This document shows positions 7,818-15,733 of a DNA stretch of 35,494 nt, one piece after another. The position numbers were made by a program, and so were the translations under genes. Position 1 is the first letter of the stretch. Each line of letters starts with the position of its first letter. The DNA comes from Thermoplasmatales archaeon (GTDB lineage: Archaea; Thermoplasmatota; E2; DHVEG-1), in NCBI GenBank assembly GCA_020341795.1, contig CP070836.1:1388014-1423507 (forward strand), in the 5' to 3' direction. A model generated the notes under the pieces. It had not been told where the DNA came from, did no database searches, and saw nothing but the letters and a program-made list of their open reading frames with translations.

Positions 7818-8287
7818 TCACTATTTTTCCTTCCTGCAACATTAAAATATAATCTTATTTTAGGTCTTGTAAGTTGGTATATTATACCAAGATCAATAAA
7901 TGTTAAAATTACTATTATGCTTAAACCTTGTGTCGAAAAATTAGTTGGAAGTAGCCATACTGTTATAATAAATGAAGTAATCATTAAACCAAAAACAGCT
8001 AGAAAAGTAGTTATAATAATGATACCTGTTGTCCAAATCCAGTTGTCAGCTTTATAAGTACCATATGCAAATAATATGAACATACCAGCAAAAACAAACC
8101 ATGTAATAGTTGACATTAACGATCCAAAAAATAACATTGATACAACATCTTGATGAAGCCCTTCAAATTGCCAAGCAGGTATATCTAAAACTAGAGTTGC
8201 TGAATACTGAGCTAGTATAATATATATTGAAGCTAAAAGCAGCCATAATATAATTAAAATAATAATCGATCTTGGTCTTTCAATCAA
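7814..8287 (-). CDS. Small four-helix integral membrane protein, unknown function
   Basis: A 157-residue protein with four predicted membrane helices, near residues 7-28, 50-75, 84-112 and 118-138, and short polar ends (MIERPRS..., ...RPKIRLYFNVAGRKNSD). I do not recognise the family. The start is a TTG at 8287 with AGGGG about 8 nt upstream; an ATG seven bases upstream runs into a stop at once. It follows the 1155-residue surface protein by 54 bp on the same strand, so the two are probably cotranscribed and may be partners in the envelope. It converges on the prenyltransferase with a four-base stop overlap. Confidence 0.75.
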   Translation of the reverse strand: MIERPRSIIILIILWLLLASIYIILAQYSATLVLDIPAWQFEGLHQDVVSMLFFGSLMSTITWFVFAGMFILFAYGTYKADNWIWTTGIIIITTFLAVFGLMITSFIITVWLLPTNFSTQGLSIIVILTFIDLGIIYQLTRPKIRLYFNVAGRKNSD

Positions 8288-8341
8288 GTCTCATACCCCT
8301 AATTAATTGATTAATTGAGTTATATAACTTATATTTTTTTA

Positions 8342-11300
8342 TTATTTTAATTTAACTCTTCTGTTTTTAAAATAAGTTTTAATTTTTACAAGACTAATAA
8401 TGATAATTATTATTGAGGATATTAGTATTAAGTAAAAACCAATATTTGGACCATAAGTACATGAAACACTATAATATGTTTCCTCCCCCGGAACAGCTAC
8501 TTCAAGACCACCTTGGTTAGTACATGTTCCAGTTAAAATATCAGAAAATATTGAGATTCCATAAAAAAATCCTATAGTTGAAAAAACAATCAAAATTGCC
8601 CCTAATGCAAAAATTAAATTGGATATTTTCTTTCTCTTTAGTTTCTTTAGAACAATTTTTAAGAATATTAAACCTGCTCCAATTAATATAGCAAGCATTA
8701 GGTAGTATATTGCCATATTGAATGTTTCATTTAATATAATAAATTCTCCAGCATAATTTGTATTTGATGATGTGAAAGAAACCATTTTCCCTGGAATCAA
8801 ATAAAGATTTGTGCTTGTTTCAACGCTATGTTCCGTTGAATTACCACTAATATTCCACCAAGGCATAACAACTGACATAAGTGTTATTATTACAACTAGT
8901 AATTCTAAGAACAACAAACTATTTCTTTTCTTAATACAATATATAACTGTTCCAGTTAATGCAATAATAAGAATACCAATAATTAAAAAGAAAATAATTG
9001 GATCATGATTTGTAACAATCATATAAACATTTTCATTTAATATATCAACTTTTCTTTTTGCTACAAGATCATTAGATATATATACTTCGGTTTCATAAAA
9101 TCCTGGTGGAAGAGAAAAAACTGCAACACCGCAATCATTTGAAACACCTGTATCATTAGCGTTATTTTTTCCAATTTTAATTTTTGCATCTTTTAAAGGA
9201 TTTCCATGGGAGTCATATACTTTAGTTGTTACATTTAATTTAATTGGAAATTTTATATTTATATGGTTATTATAACTATCTGGAATTGTTATATTTTGTT
9301 CAAGTATATTTGACTTAAAACTTATTTTAAGTACATAATTTCCTGGGTAAATATTTGAAAAAGTATAACCATTTTCAGTTGTACTTGTAGCTTTTAACTC
9401 AATATTTTTTTCAAGATCAAGACTTTTTATTTTTACATCTAAACTAGCTTCAAAAGTTTGATCCCAAGCATCAAATATATCTATTGAAAAATCATAGAGA
9501 GTAATTGTTATATTTTTATTTTCTGGAATAATTATTTCTTTTTGAACTTTAAATTGGTAATATTCAATGATTAACGTGTAATTTGCATGATATAAATCTA
9601 AGAATTTAAAACTTCCATCCCTCTGGTAATCTGGATAAATCTCAATGGATTTATTCATTTCGTCACTTGTAAGATACATATTTACATTAACATCTGGAAC
9701 TAAACCTTGTGTATTTTTTAATGATACTGAGAAATTAGAAAGATTAAAGTTTATTTTTTTCCTTAATGGAATTATCATTCTAATTTGTCCAAGATTTATT
9801 TCTTCATTTGTAACTAAAAAACCATCATAATATATTTTTAATTGGTATGTCTGCCCTAATCCACTAGGTACACCAAAAATTACTCTTCCCTCTTCATCAG
9901 TATTATTTGAACATAGAATTATATTATCTTTTATCAAATTAATTTCAGAATCTTTAATGTTCTTACCATATTGATTATTTAGGATTAATTCAATTTTCCC
10001 TTCAGGTTTACAAAAAATATTTATATCAACGTTATTTTGAACATCGATAATTTCATAACCAATGAATTTTTCTCCATCATCAAATACAGTGTTTTCTAAG
10101 AACACTTTTATAAGGTATTTCCCTGATTTTAAATTTTCAAATTGAAACTTGTTAAAAAAGCTTATATTTTTCCAATCTATCTTAAAATCATTAGTAAATT
10201 TTATTCTGCTTATTCTTTGTTGTGATATTTGTTTACCGTCCTTAAATATTATAGCATTAATATGAGCATCATTTAATAGTAATTTTGAACTAAGAATTTC
10301 AAGTTTAATTGATTCTGGTAAAAATACATTACCAGATACAGTGAATTCGGCTTGTTCGTTTTCACTTCCATTTATTTCTTCATCGTTTTCAGGTTGAAAT
10401 CCCACAAGATTTTGATATATCTCTGCTTCTTGCTCTACTTTTTTATATCCTCCCTTTTGAGTAGTAAAGATTTCTGCGTTAAACTCAAGTTTAAAATCCT
10501 TAGGAAGCATTTTTTCATAGTCTTCACCTGTTTCATGTGTGTTTCCTACAATGTAGATATCTGCTAAACTGATATCAACAGGAAATGGTATTACATTTTT
10601 TTCAAATAAACGTATATTGATACCATCGCGAATGTTAAACTTCGGATCAACAATCTCATTTGATTCAAAAATAAATGATGTAGCTTTTCCTGTTTCACCA
10701 TAATCACTTGAAATCCATGGTTTTTTTCCTAAATCCACCTCATCTTTTGGTCCAATAATTCGCACCCAGTTAGGACTTTCTGGTGCTGTATCAAAATAAT
10801 ATGTTTTGATTTCATCAGATTCACTATAATAATGTAAATATGGAGGAATACCTTCTACATTTAAATCATCTATATTACTTACTGTTTTACTATATCTTAA
10901 TGTGGCAAAACCAAAATCTATTTTATCTCCAGTTGGAAGTGGATATTTTTTAATCTCATGTAAAATATGTCTATATAATCGTTTATCTTCATGTGGAGTA
11001 TAATAATACTTATAATATACCGTTGATTGAAGAGAATCATCTTTTGAGTTACTGATTATTGCACATTTAACCATTAAATTTCCATCGATTAAAATATCGC
11101 TATTGTTAAATTTCTCACAAAATATTGGATTCCATTTATTGTTTGTATAATACCAATATTTGAAGTTTAAATCAACTGCAAATTCTCCATTTTTTGGAAG
11201 AGTATTAGTCGCTCCTGGTTTCATTACAGCAACTTGTTGAACAGTAGGATAATCAACTGCAATTCCCTCTTTTGAAATTCCATATATTAAGTTATCATCT

Positions 11301-11809
11301 TGATTTATTTCATAATACCAAGATTCATAATAAAGACCTTGAAATGGCTCATAGTGGCTATATCCGTCTTCAATTTGCACTCGGTCTTCATAACCTGGAC
11401 TAGGTTTCGGATCATCGTCATATATAACATAATATTTTTCATTTCCTGTAGCAAATTCAGGTATTAAAAAAACTAAATTACATGAAATAATAAAGTTCTC
11501 ATTTGAAAAGTTCATATCATATATCTGCGATTCAAGTTCTTCAATTTCATCTCCATCTTGAAATATTACTCTAATTGAATGCTCATTTTCATCTTTTACC
11601 CAGCAAGAATTATTGAAATTTATTTGAATGTCGATTGGTTGATATTTTGCATTTTCATCGCTTGTATTAATCGGAATTTTAACTTCTTTTCTAAATGACC
11701 AATCCTCAAACCCAGGAAGAAATATTTCATCATCAGATAAACTAGTTGGAATTAAAGTAGGAAAAAGTATTAGTGAAATAATTGCTATAGCAACTAGTCT
11801 TTTAATCAT
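8342..11809 (-). CDS. Large membrane-anchored surface protein with carboxypeptidase-regulatory-like beta domains
   Basis: A 1155-residue exported protein. A signal peptide covers residues 1-25 (IAIISLILFPTLIPTS). About 950 extracellular residues follow. The first third is a unique beta-rich region (EDWSFRKEVKIPI..., ...KYYVIYDDDP..., many Trp and Tyr). The region from roughly 480 to 940 carries repeated Ig-like/carboxypeptidase-regulatory-type units (DSHGNPLKDAKIKIGKN, 'GVAVFSLPPGFYETEV', 'YTFSNIYPGNYVLKI'). The C-terminus holds about five membrane helices, starting at DPIIFFLIIGILIIAL, the last near GFYLILISSIIIIII. No catalytic motif is recognised. N-x-S/T sequons are frequent, consistent with archaeal N-glycosylation. 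GGAGG lies 12 nt before the ATG. It probably acts at the cell surface as scaffold, adhesin or sensor. Confidence 0.8.
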   Translation of the reverse strand: MIKRLVAIAIISLILFPTLIPTSLSDDEIFLPGFEDWSFRKEVKIPINTSDENAKYQPIDIQINFNNSCWVKDENEHSIRVIFQDGDEIEELESQIYDMNFSNENFIISCNLVFLIPEFATGNEKYYVIYDDDPKPSPGYEDRVQIEDGYSHYEPFQGLYYESWYYEINQDDNLIYGISKEGIAVDYPTVQQVAVMKPGATNTLPKNGEFAVDLNFKYWYYTNNKWNPIFCEKFNNSDILIDGNLMVKCAIISNSKDDSLQSTVYYKYYYTPHEDKRLYRHILHEIKKYPLPTGDKIDFGFATLRYSKTVSNIDDLNVEGIPPYLHYYSESDEIKTYYFDTAPESPNWVRIIGPKDEVDLGKKPWISSDYGETGKATSFIFESNEIVDPKFNIRDGINIRLFEKNVIPFPVDISLADIYIVGNTHETGEDYEKMLPKDFKLEFNAEIFTTQKGGYKKVEQEAEIYQNLVGFQPENDEEINGSENEQAEFTVSGNVFLPESIKLEILSSKLLLNDAHINAIIFKDGKQISQQRISRIKFTNDFKIDWKNISFFNKFQFENLKSGKYLIKVFLENTVFDDGEKFIGYEIIDVQNNVDINIFCKPEGKIELILNNQYGKNIKDSEINLIKDNIILCSNNTDEEGRVIFGVPSGLGQTYQLKIYYDGFLVTNEEINLGQIRMIIPLRKKINFNLSNFSVSLKNTQGLVPDVNVNMYLTSDEMNKSIEIYPDYQRDGSFKFLDLYHANYTLIIEYYQFKVQKEIIIPENKNITITLYDFSIDIFDAWDQTFEASLDVKIKSLDLEKNIELKATSTTENGYTFSNIYPGNYVLKISFKSNILEQNITIPDSYNNHINIKFPIKLNVTTKVYDSHGNPLKDAKIKIGKNNANDTGVSNDCGVAVFSLPPGFYETEVYISNDLVAKRKVDILNENVYMIVTNHDPIIFFLIIGILIIALTGTVIYCIKKRNSLLFLELLVVIITLMSVVMPWWNISGNSTEHSVETSTNLYLIPGKMVSFTSSNTNYAGEFIILNETFNMAIYYLMLAILIGAGLIFLKIVLKKLKRKKISNLIFALGAILIVFSTIGFFYGISIFSDILTGTCTNQGGLEVAVPGEETYYSVSCTYGPNIGFYLILISSIIIIIISLVKIKTYFKNRRVKLK

Positions 11810-11933
11810 CTAGTAATTTGACCTCCAGTATTAATTATTTTATATTATATCATAGGATATATAATATATTCTGTTAAAATACACTATATAATAGTTATTT
11901 TACAACTATTGCCAAAAAAACAATTTAATATAT

Positions 11934-12608
11934 TTAGTTAATATTTTTCTGATCATTCATCATTTTTTTAGTTTTTTTACTGATAAAAATCATAATACCT
12001 ATTACTAAAATGATAATTAAAATCATAACACCTAATAATAAGTTTTTAACTAAAACAGATAAAATTGCATCAGCAAAATATCCAATTAATAAACAACCAA
12101 CAATTGCTCCTATAGATATTGCAATAAAAACAGTCCATCGTTTCATTCCAATTAGACGACCAACTATTGAGCCGACTAGACCTCCGGATCCCTGAAATGG
12201 AACCATTACAAATAATATTATACCAATAAAACGTAAGGGTTTAAGCCACCGATATTTATCAGAAGAACTACGACCAATTTTTTCAATTCTACCTATAAAT
12301 TTACCAACAAATGGGATTTTTTTTGCAAGGTCATAATTATACACTAAAAACAATGCGACAATAATGTCTACAAAAGCAATTGACAATGCAATTGTTGTTG
12401 GATGTATCCCTGCAACTATACCTGCAGGTATGACTGTCTCTTTTCCAAAAGGCGGGAAGAAATAAGCAGTTATTAAAGACCAATATCTTAATCGTAGATA
12501 GTCATCTAAAAAATATCCAACTGTTAAAACGACAGCAATACCTATTAAAATTGGAATAATAAATTTTAAAAAAGTAATTATAAGTTTTGAATTTAACCCA
12601 ATTTTCAT
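11934..12608 (-). CDS. Small multidrug export protein-like membrane protein (Sm_multidrug_ex family)
   Basis: A 224-residue integral membrane protein with about five hydrophobic segments (near 10-30, 65-90, 125-145, 155-180, 185-208). The segment FFPPFGKETVIPAGIVAG.HP..IALSIAFVDI and the later MVPFQGSGGLVGSIVGRLIGM are the hallmarks of the family annotated as small multidrug export proteins. The transport role is by family name only; substrate and mechanism are not established, and the fold recalls DedA-like proteins. The ATG at 12608 has GGGATGA upstream. It follows flpA by 21 bp on the same strand, so the two probably share a transcript, although no functional link is apparent. Confidence 0.8.
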   Translation of the reverse strand: MKIGLNSKLIITFLKFIIPILIGIAVVLTVGYFLDDYLRLRYWSLITAYFFPPFGKETVIPAGIVAGIHPTTIALSIAFVDIIVALFLVYNYDLAKKIPFVGKFIGRIEKIGRSSSDKYRWLKPLRFIGIILFVMVPFQGSGGLVGSIVGRLIGMKRWTVFIAISIGAIVGCLLIGYFADAILSVLVKNLLLGVMILIIILVIGIMIFISKKTKKMMNDQKNIN

Positions 12609-12629
12609 ATTTTATCATCCCAATTTTTT

Positions 12630-13289
12630 TTATTTAGATACAAATATTACTGCATGATCTTTTTCAAATGGTATAAGATCTATTAATGAATTAATTTTCA
12701 ATCTATTTTTTTCAAGTTGTGAACATACTAGATCATAAGTTTCTTTTGGTTTTAATGATACATCTATGCTTCTTGCTTTAACCATAAAAATACCAATCCC
12801 GTCTTCCTTAAGATAATTTTTAATATTTTTTATAAATATATCTGCCTGGTTTCTCTGTGATATATCTTGATATAAAATATCAACAATATTGACAATTGAA
12901 CTATATCTATCTGGATGATTAGCATCTTCAAAAATAGGTATAATATTTGGTCTATTTTTACATAAATTAACTAATTTTTTCATAGCAAACGGTGAGTTTT
13001 CAACAGTAAATATCATTCCATTTTTACATATATCTGAAATATGACTAACAGTTGTCCCAGTTGCAGCTCCTAAATAAAGAATATTTGAATCTTTTTTTAT
13101 TTTAAACTCAAGACCATTTAATATCGCTGCTGCAAGTTTACTTCTATAAGGATTCCATGAACGAAATTCCTTATTTTTTTGTTTAACAATTTTTTCATTA
13201 TAAACTTTAACCCCTTTGCTTTCTTTTATGTTTTCTGTAAAAATTTGGCTTTTATCCTTGTAAACACCAGTAATATCTGTTTTTTGCAT
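12630..13289 (-). CDS. flpA: Fibrillarin-like rRNA/tRNA 2'-O-methyltransferase
   Basis: The catalytic subunit of archaeal C/D-box ribonucleoproteins, which 2'-O-methylate rRNA and tRNA at sites chosen by guide RNAs, with Nop5 and L7Ae. Recognisable segments are RSWNPYRSKLAAAI, SAM motif I LYLGAATGTTVSHISDI, FTVENSPFAMKKL (SAM binding), DILYQDISQRNQADIF, and the C-terminal LIPFEKDHAVIFV. From ATG 13289 it has 219 residues, a usual archaeal length; a TTG two codons upstream is an unlikely start. Nop5 is often adjacent in archaea but is not within this window. It is divergent from gcvT. Confidence 0.95.
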   Translation of the reverse strand: MQKTDITGVYKDKSQIFTENIKESKGVKVYNEKIVKQKNKEFRSWNPYRSKLAAAILNGLEFKIKKDSNILYLGAATGTTVSHISDICKNGMIFTVENSPFAMKKLVNLCKNRPNIIPIFEDANHPDRYSSIVNIVDILYQDISQRNQADIFIKNIKNYLKEDGIGIFMVKARSIDVSLKPKETYDLVCSQLEKNRLKINSLIDLIPFEKDHAVIFVSK

Positions 13290-13340
13290 TAACAACTGTT
13301 AGATTTGAATATTTGATAAATGTTTTGTCGAAATATTTTA

Positions 13341-13350
13341 CTATAAAAAT
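13341..13350 (+). promoter_or_regulatory. TATA box of gcvT (leaderless transcript predicted)
   Basis: CTATAAAAAT is centred about 27 bp before the ATG at 13373, the normal TATA-to-start-site distance. Transcription should therefore begin at or within a couple of bases of the ATG. This supports ATG 13373 over the in-frame TTG at 13313, which would lie upstream of the promoter. Confidence 0.6.
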
Positions 13351-13372
13351 AGTATACACCCAGACGATATTT

Positions 13373-14479
13373 ATGGCAAATAAATCACCAATACATGAGC
13401 TTCATAAAAAATTAGGTGCAAAATTTACAGATTTTTCAGGTTTTGAAATGCCAATTCACTATGGTTCAATAAAAGATGAACATTTAACAGTTAGAAAAAA
13501 CGTAGGTCTTTTTGATGTATCACATATGAGTAATATATGGATAACAGGAGATGGTGCTGAAAACTTAATAACTCTTACAACAGTTGAGGATGCATCAAAA
13601 ATTGAGAATAAAAAAAGCCAGTATACAGTAATATTACGTGATAATGGAACAGTTATAGATGACACAATATTCATGCATCTTGAAGATAAATTTATGATAA
13701 TACCTAATGCTGGGAGAGCAAAAACTGTAACAGAATGGCTTAATAAAAAAGCAGAGGAAAACAATATTTGTGCAACATGTGAAGATGTATCAAGAGAATA
13801 TGTAATCTTAGCTATACAGGGTCCAAAATCTCGTGATACACTTCAAAAACTAACAAAAACTGATCTAAAAACAATTGGATTTTTTGGATGTCAATATATT
13901 AATCTTGCCGGAATAGAGTGTATTATCTCGCATACTGGATACACAGGTGAGCTTGGATTTGAACTTCAAATAACTCCTGTAGATCAAGCAAAGGATATAT
14001 TCAAAAAAATTCTGGAAGCAGGAAAAGAATATGGTATAAAACCAATCGGACTTGGTGCACGAGATACACTTAGACTTGAGAAAGGATTTATACTTGCAGG
14101 AAATGAATTTGAAGGTGGACGTACACCCCTTGAAGCAGTTATGTCTTGGATTATTAACTGGGATCATGATTTCATTGGAAAATACGCTCTTTTAAAACAA
14201 AAAGAAAAAGGAGATTACGAGCGTCTTACTTGTTTAGTATGTCAGGAAAAAGGTATTCCACGTCATGGTTTTGAAATACAAAGAGATGGAAAAAAAATAG
14301 GTATTGTATCTAGTGGAACAATTTCTCCATGTCTTAATACTGGTATTGCTATGGGTTATTGTCATCCTGATTATCGAGAAAAAGATAGTATTAATGATAT
14401 CATAATTCGTGGGAAACCTGTTAAATCAAAGGTAATAAAACCACCTTTTGTCCCTAAAGATTGGAAAAATAATCAATAG
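13373..14479 (+). CDS. gcvT: Glycine cleavage system T protein (aminomethyltransferase)
   Basis: GcvT takes the aminomethyl group from lipoylated H protein and, with tetrahydrofolate, releases ammonia and forms 5,10-methylene-THF. The 368-residue protein starts at ATG 13373 (MANKSPIHELHKKLGAKF), typical for the family; the frame is open 20 codons further upstream, but that segment contains the promoter. Key segments are FSGFEMPIHYGSI, GLFDVSHM, DNGTVIDDTI (catalytic Asp region), HTGYTGELGFEL and GLGARDTLRLEKGFILAGNE. It has normal length and no truncation. gcvH lies about 600 bp downstream on the same strand, separated by a secreted PKD protein. The P-protein genes are not in the window. Confidence 0.96.
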   Translation: MANKSPIHELHKKLGAKFTDFSGFEMPIHYGSIKDEHLTVRKNVGLFDVSHMSNIWITGDGAENLITLTTVEDASKIENKKSQYTVILRDNGTVIDDTIFMHLEDKFMIIPNAGRAKTVTEWLNKKAEENNICATCEDVSREYVILAIQGPKSRDTLQKLTKTDLKTIGFFGCQYINLAGIECIISHTGYTGELGFELQITPVDQAKDIFKKILEAGKEYGIKPIGLGARDTLRLEKGFILAGNEFEGGRTPLEAVMSWIINWDHDFIGKYALLKQKEKGDYERLTCLVCQEKGIPRHGFEIQRDGKKIGIVSSGTISPCLNTGIAMGYCHPDYREKDSINDIIIRGKPVKSKVIKPPFVPKDWKNNQ

Positions 14480-14543
14480 TAAAATTTATAAAACATTACA
14501 TCCATTTCACAATTGTTAATTTGAGTCGTGGGGCAAAAATAAA

Positions 14544-15020
14544 ATGAAAAAAATATTAGTATTTTTTACTTGTATGCTTATGATTTTAACTAGTGTCTCA
14601 ATTTTAGTTTCTGCAAATAAAATAAATATTGGTACAAACAATTATAATAATCCTCCAAATCCACCAGAGGTTACAGGTCCATTAAATGGACAAATTAAGA
14701 ATAACTATATTTATTATGTTACAATTTCAGATCCAGATGAAGATCTCTTATTAAGAATTGAAGTTGATTTTGATGATGGAATAACAGAGGTATGTGGTGG
14801 ATGTACATCCAGACCATGGCAATCAGGTGAAACTGTTCCAGTTGATCATCAATGGTCAGAAACTGGAAATTATGCTATAGTAGCAAGAGTTCAAGACGAA
14901 CATGGAGTTTGGAGTGATTGGTCAGAACCATTTAGTGTATCAATGCCAAAATACAGAGCATTATATAATAACTTTCCATCTTTGCTCTATAAAATATTTT
15001 CAATATTTCAAATACTTTAG
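14544..15020 (+). CDS. Small secreted PKD-domain protein
   Basis: A 158-residue exported protein. A signal peptide covers residues 1-24 (ILVFFTCMLMILTSVSILVSA). One PKD/Ig-like domain spans about 35-135 (PPNPPEVTGP, ISDPDEDLLLRIEVDFDDG, HQWSETGNYAIVARVQDEHGVWSDWS). A hydrophobic, weakly amphipathic tail ends the protein (MPKYRALYNNFPSLLYKIF...). Two cysteines in CGGC could form a disulfide. GGGG lies 11 nt before the ATG. PKD domains mediate protein or polysaccharide contacts at cell surfaces; no enzymatic part is present. The tail resembles that of the thioredoxin-PKD protein at 19605-20831, suggesting a shared anchoring or sorting role. It sits between gcvT and gcvH with no obvious link to them. 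Confidence 0.8.
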   Translation: MKKILVFFTCMLMILTSVSILVSANKINIGTNNYNNPPNPPEVTGPLNGQIKNNYIYYVTISDPDEDLLLRIEVDFDDGITEVCGGCTSRPWQSGETVPVDHQWSETGNYAIVARVQDEHGVWSDWSEPFSVSMPKYRALYNNFPSLLYKIFSIFQIL

Positions 15021-15051
15021 AACAGTTGATAATTTTTATTAAAAATATTAA

Positions 15052-15065
15052 TTTCTTTTTTTTCT
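15052..15065 (+). terminator. T-rich terminator after the PKD protein gene
   Basis: TTTCTTTTTTTTCT, about 30 bp after the stop codon at 15020, is a typical archaeal U-tract terminator. It is followed at once by the probable gcvH promoter, so gcvH is likely its own transcription unit. Confidence 0.5.
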
Positions 15066-15071
15066 TACAAA

Positions 15072-15080
15072 CATTTAAAA
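15072..15080 (+). promoter_or_regulatory. TATA-like box of gcvH
   Basis: CATTTAAAA is centred about 36 bp before the gcvH ATG (15112). It predicts a start site near 15102 and a leader of about 10 nt. No Shine-Dalgarno sequence is seen, consistent with near-leaderless expression. Confidence 0.45.
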
Positions 15081-15111
15081 CACAGAAAAAAATTACCAGA
15101 TTCAGATTATT

Positions 15112-15492
15112 ATGGTAATTGAAGTACGTGATAATTTAAAATATACAGATACACATGAATGGATAAAAATACAAGGTAATACAGCAATAATTGGAATAAC
15201 AGATCATGCACAATCACAACTTACTGATATTGTTTTTGTTGAACTACCTGAGATTGGTAAAGAAATTAAAAAAGAAGATGAGCTCTGCATAGTTGAATCA
15301 GTAAAATCAGTAACAGAAATATATGCACCAATTTCAGGAAAAATAGTAAATGTCAACAAACATCTAGAAGAAACGCCAGAAACAATAAATGAAAGCCCTT
15401 ATGATAAAGGATGGCTAGTTGAAATAGAAATAGCAGATGAATCTGAAATAAAAGATTTACTTGATGCAGTTTCTTATAAAAAAATGATATAG
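15112..15492 (+). CDS. gcvH: Glycine cleavage system H protein
   Basis: The lipoyl carrier that shuttles the aminomethyl intermediate between the P, T and L proteins of the glycine cleavage system. The 126-residue protein has the standard fold: YTDTHEWIKI at the start, GITDHAQSQLTDIVFVELPE.G, and the lipoylation site in ESVKSVTEIYAPISG, where K65 is the modified lysine. The C-terminal NESPYDKGWLVEIEI is also canonical. Complete and of normal length. It follows gcvT after one unrelated gene and probably has its own promoter. Lipoate attachment enzymes are not in the window. Confidence 0.97.
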   Translation: MVIEVRDNLKYTDTHEWIKIQGNTAIIGITDHAQSQLTDIVFVELPEIGKEIKKEDELCIVESVKSVTEIYAPISGKIVNVNKHLEETPETINESPYDKGWLVEIEIADESEIKDLLDAVSYKKMI

Positions 15493-15580
15493 ACAAAAAA
15501 ACAATTTTTCTCCTTATTTATATGAAGAAAAAAACAGATAGTTTTTTTCCGAAATATTCTTATATTGTTTAATACATTCA

Positions 15581-15675
15581 AACGTTCAGGCGGAGAGATG
15601 GGATTGCATAGTATAACAATTTAAGAATTTTTATTTGCGGTGTTTAACACCTCCGCCGCCTCCCCCATTAACGTT
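15581..15675 (+). ncRNA. Candidate structured RNA or thrS leader element (GC-rich, self-complementary)
   Basis: This element is strikingly GC-rich for the region. GGCGGAG (15589-15595) is the exact complement of CTCCGCC (15651-15657); GATGGG (15597-15602) can pair with CCCATT (15664-15669, one G-U); and AACGTT flanks both ends (15581-15586 and 15670-15675). The first two pairings cross, as in an H-type pseudoknot. A local hairpin GGTGTTTAACACC is an alternative that competes with stem 1. TTATATT at 15560-15566 is about 26 bp upstream of 15589, so a transcript could start at GGCGGAG. It lies about 60-145 bp before the thrS ATG. Either a cis-acting leader controlling thrS or an independent small RNA would fit. 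No tRNA fold fits. No coding frame explains it. Confidence 0.5.
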
Positions 15676-15733
15676 AGTGATAACAATCATTATCTTTAAT
15701 AACAATTATTTGTTTTACAGGGTTTGATTCTAT

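Noticed and set aside
13313-13372. 20-codon N-terminal extension of GcvT from a TTG
   Set aside because: The segment contains the TATA box, and homologues begin at the downstream ATG.
15589-15658. Possible tRNA, because GGCGGAG and CTCCGCC could form a 7-bp acceptor stem
   Set aside because: There is no TTCRA-type T-loop next to the 3' strand, no proper anticodon arm, and the hairpin before CTCCGCC has a 3-nt loop. It does not fold as a tRNA.
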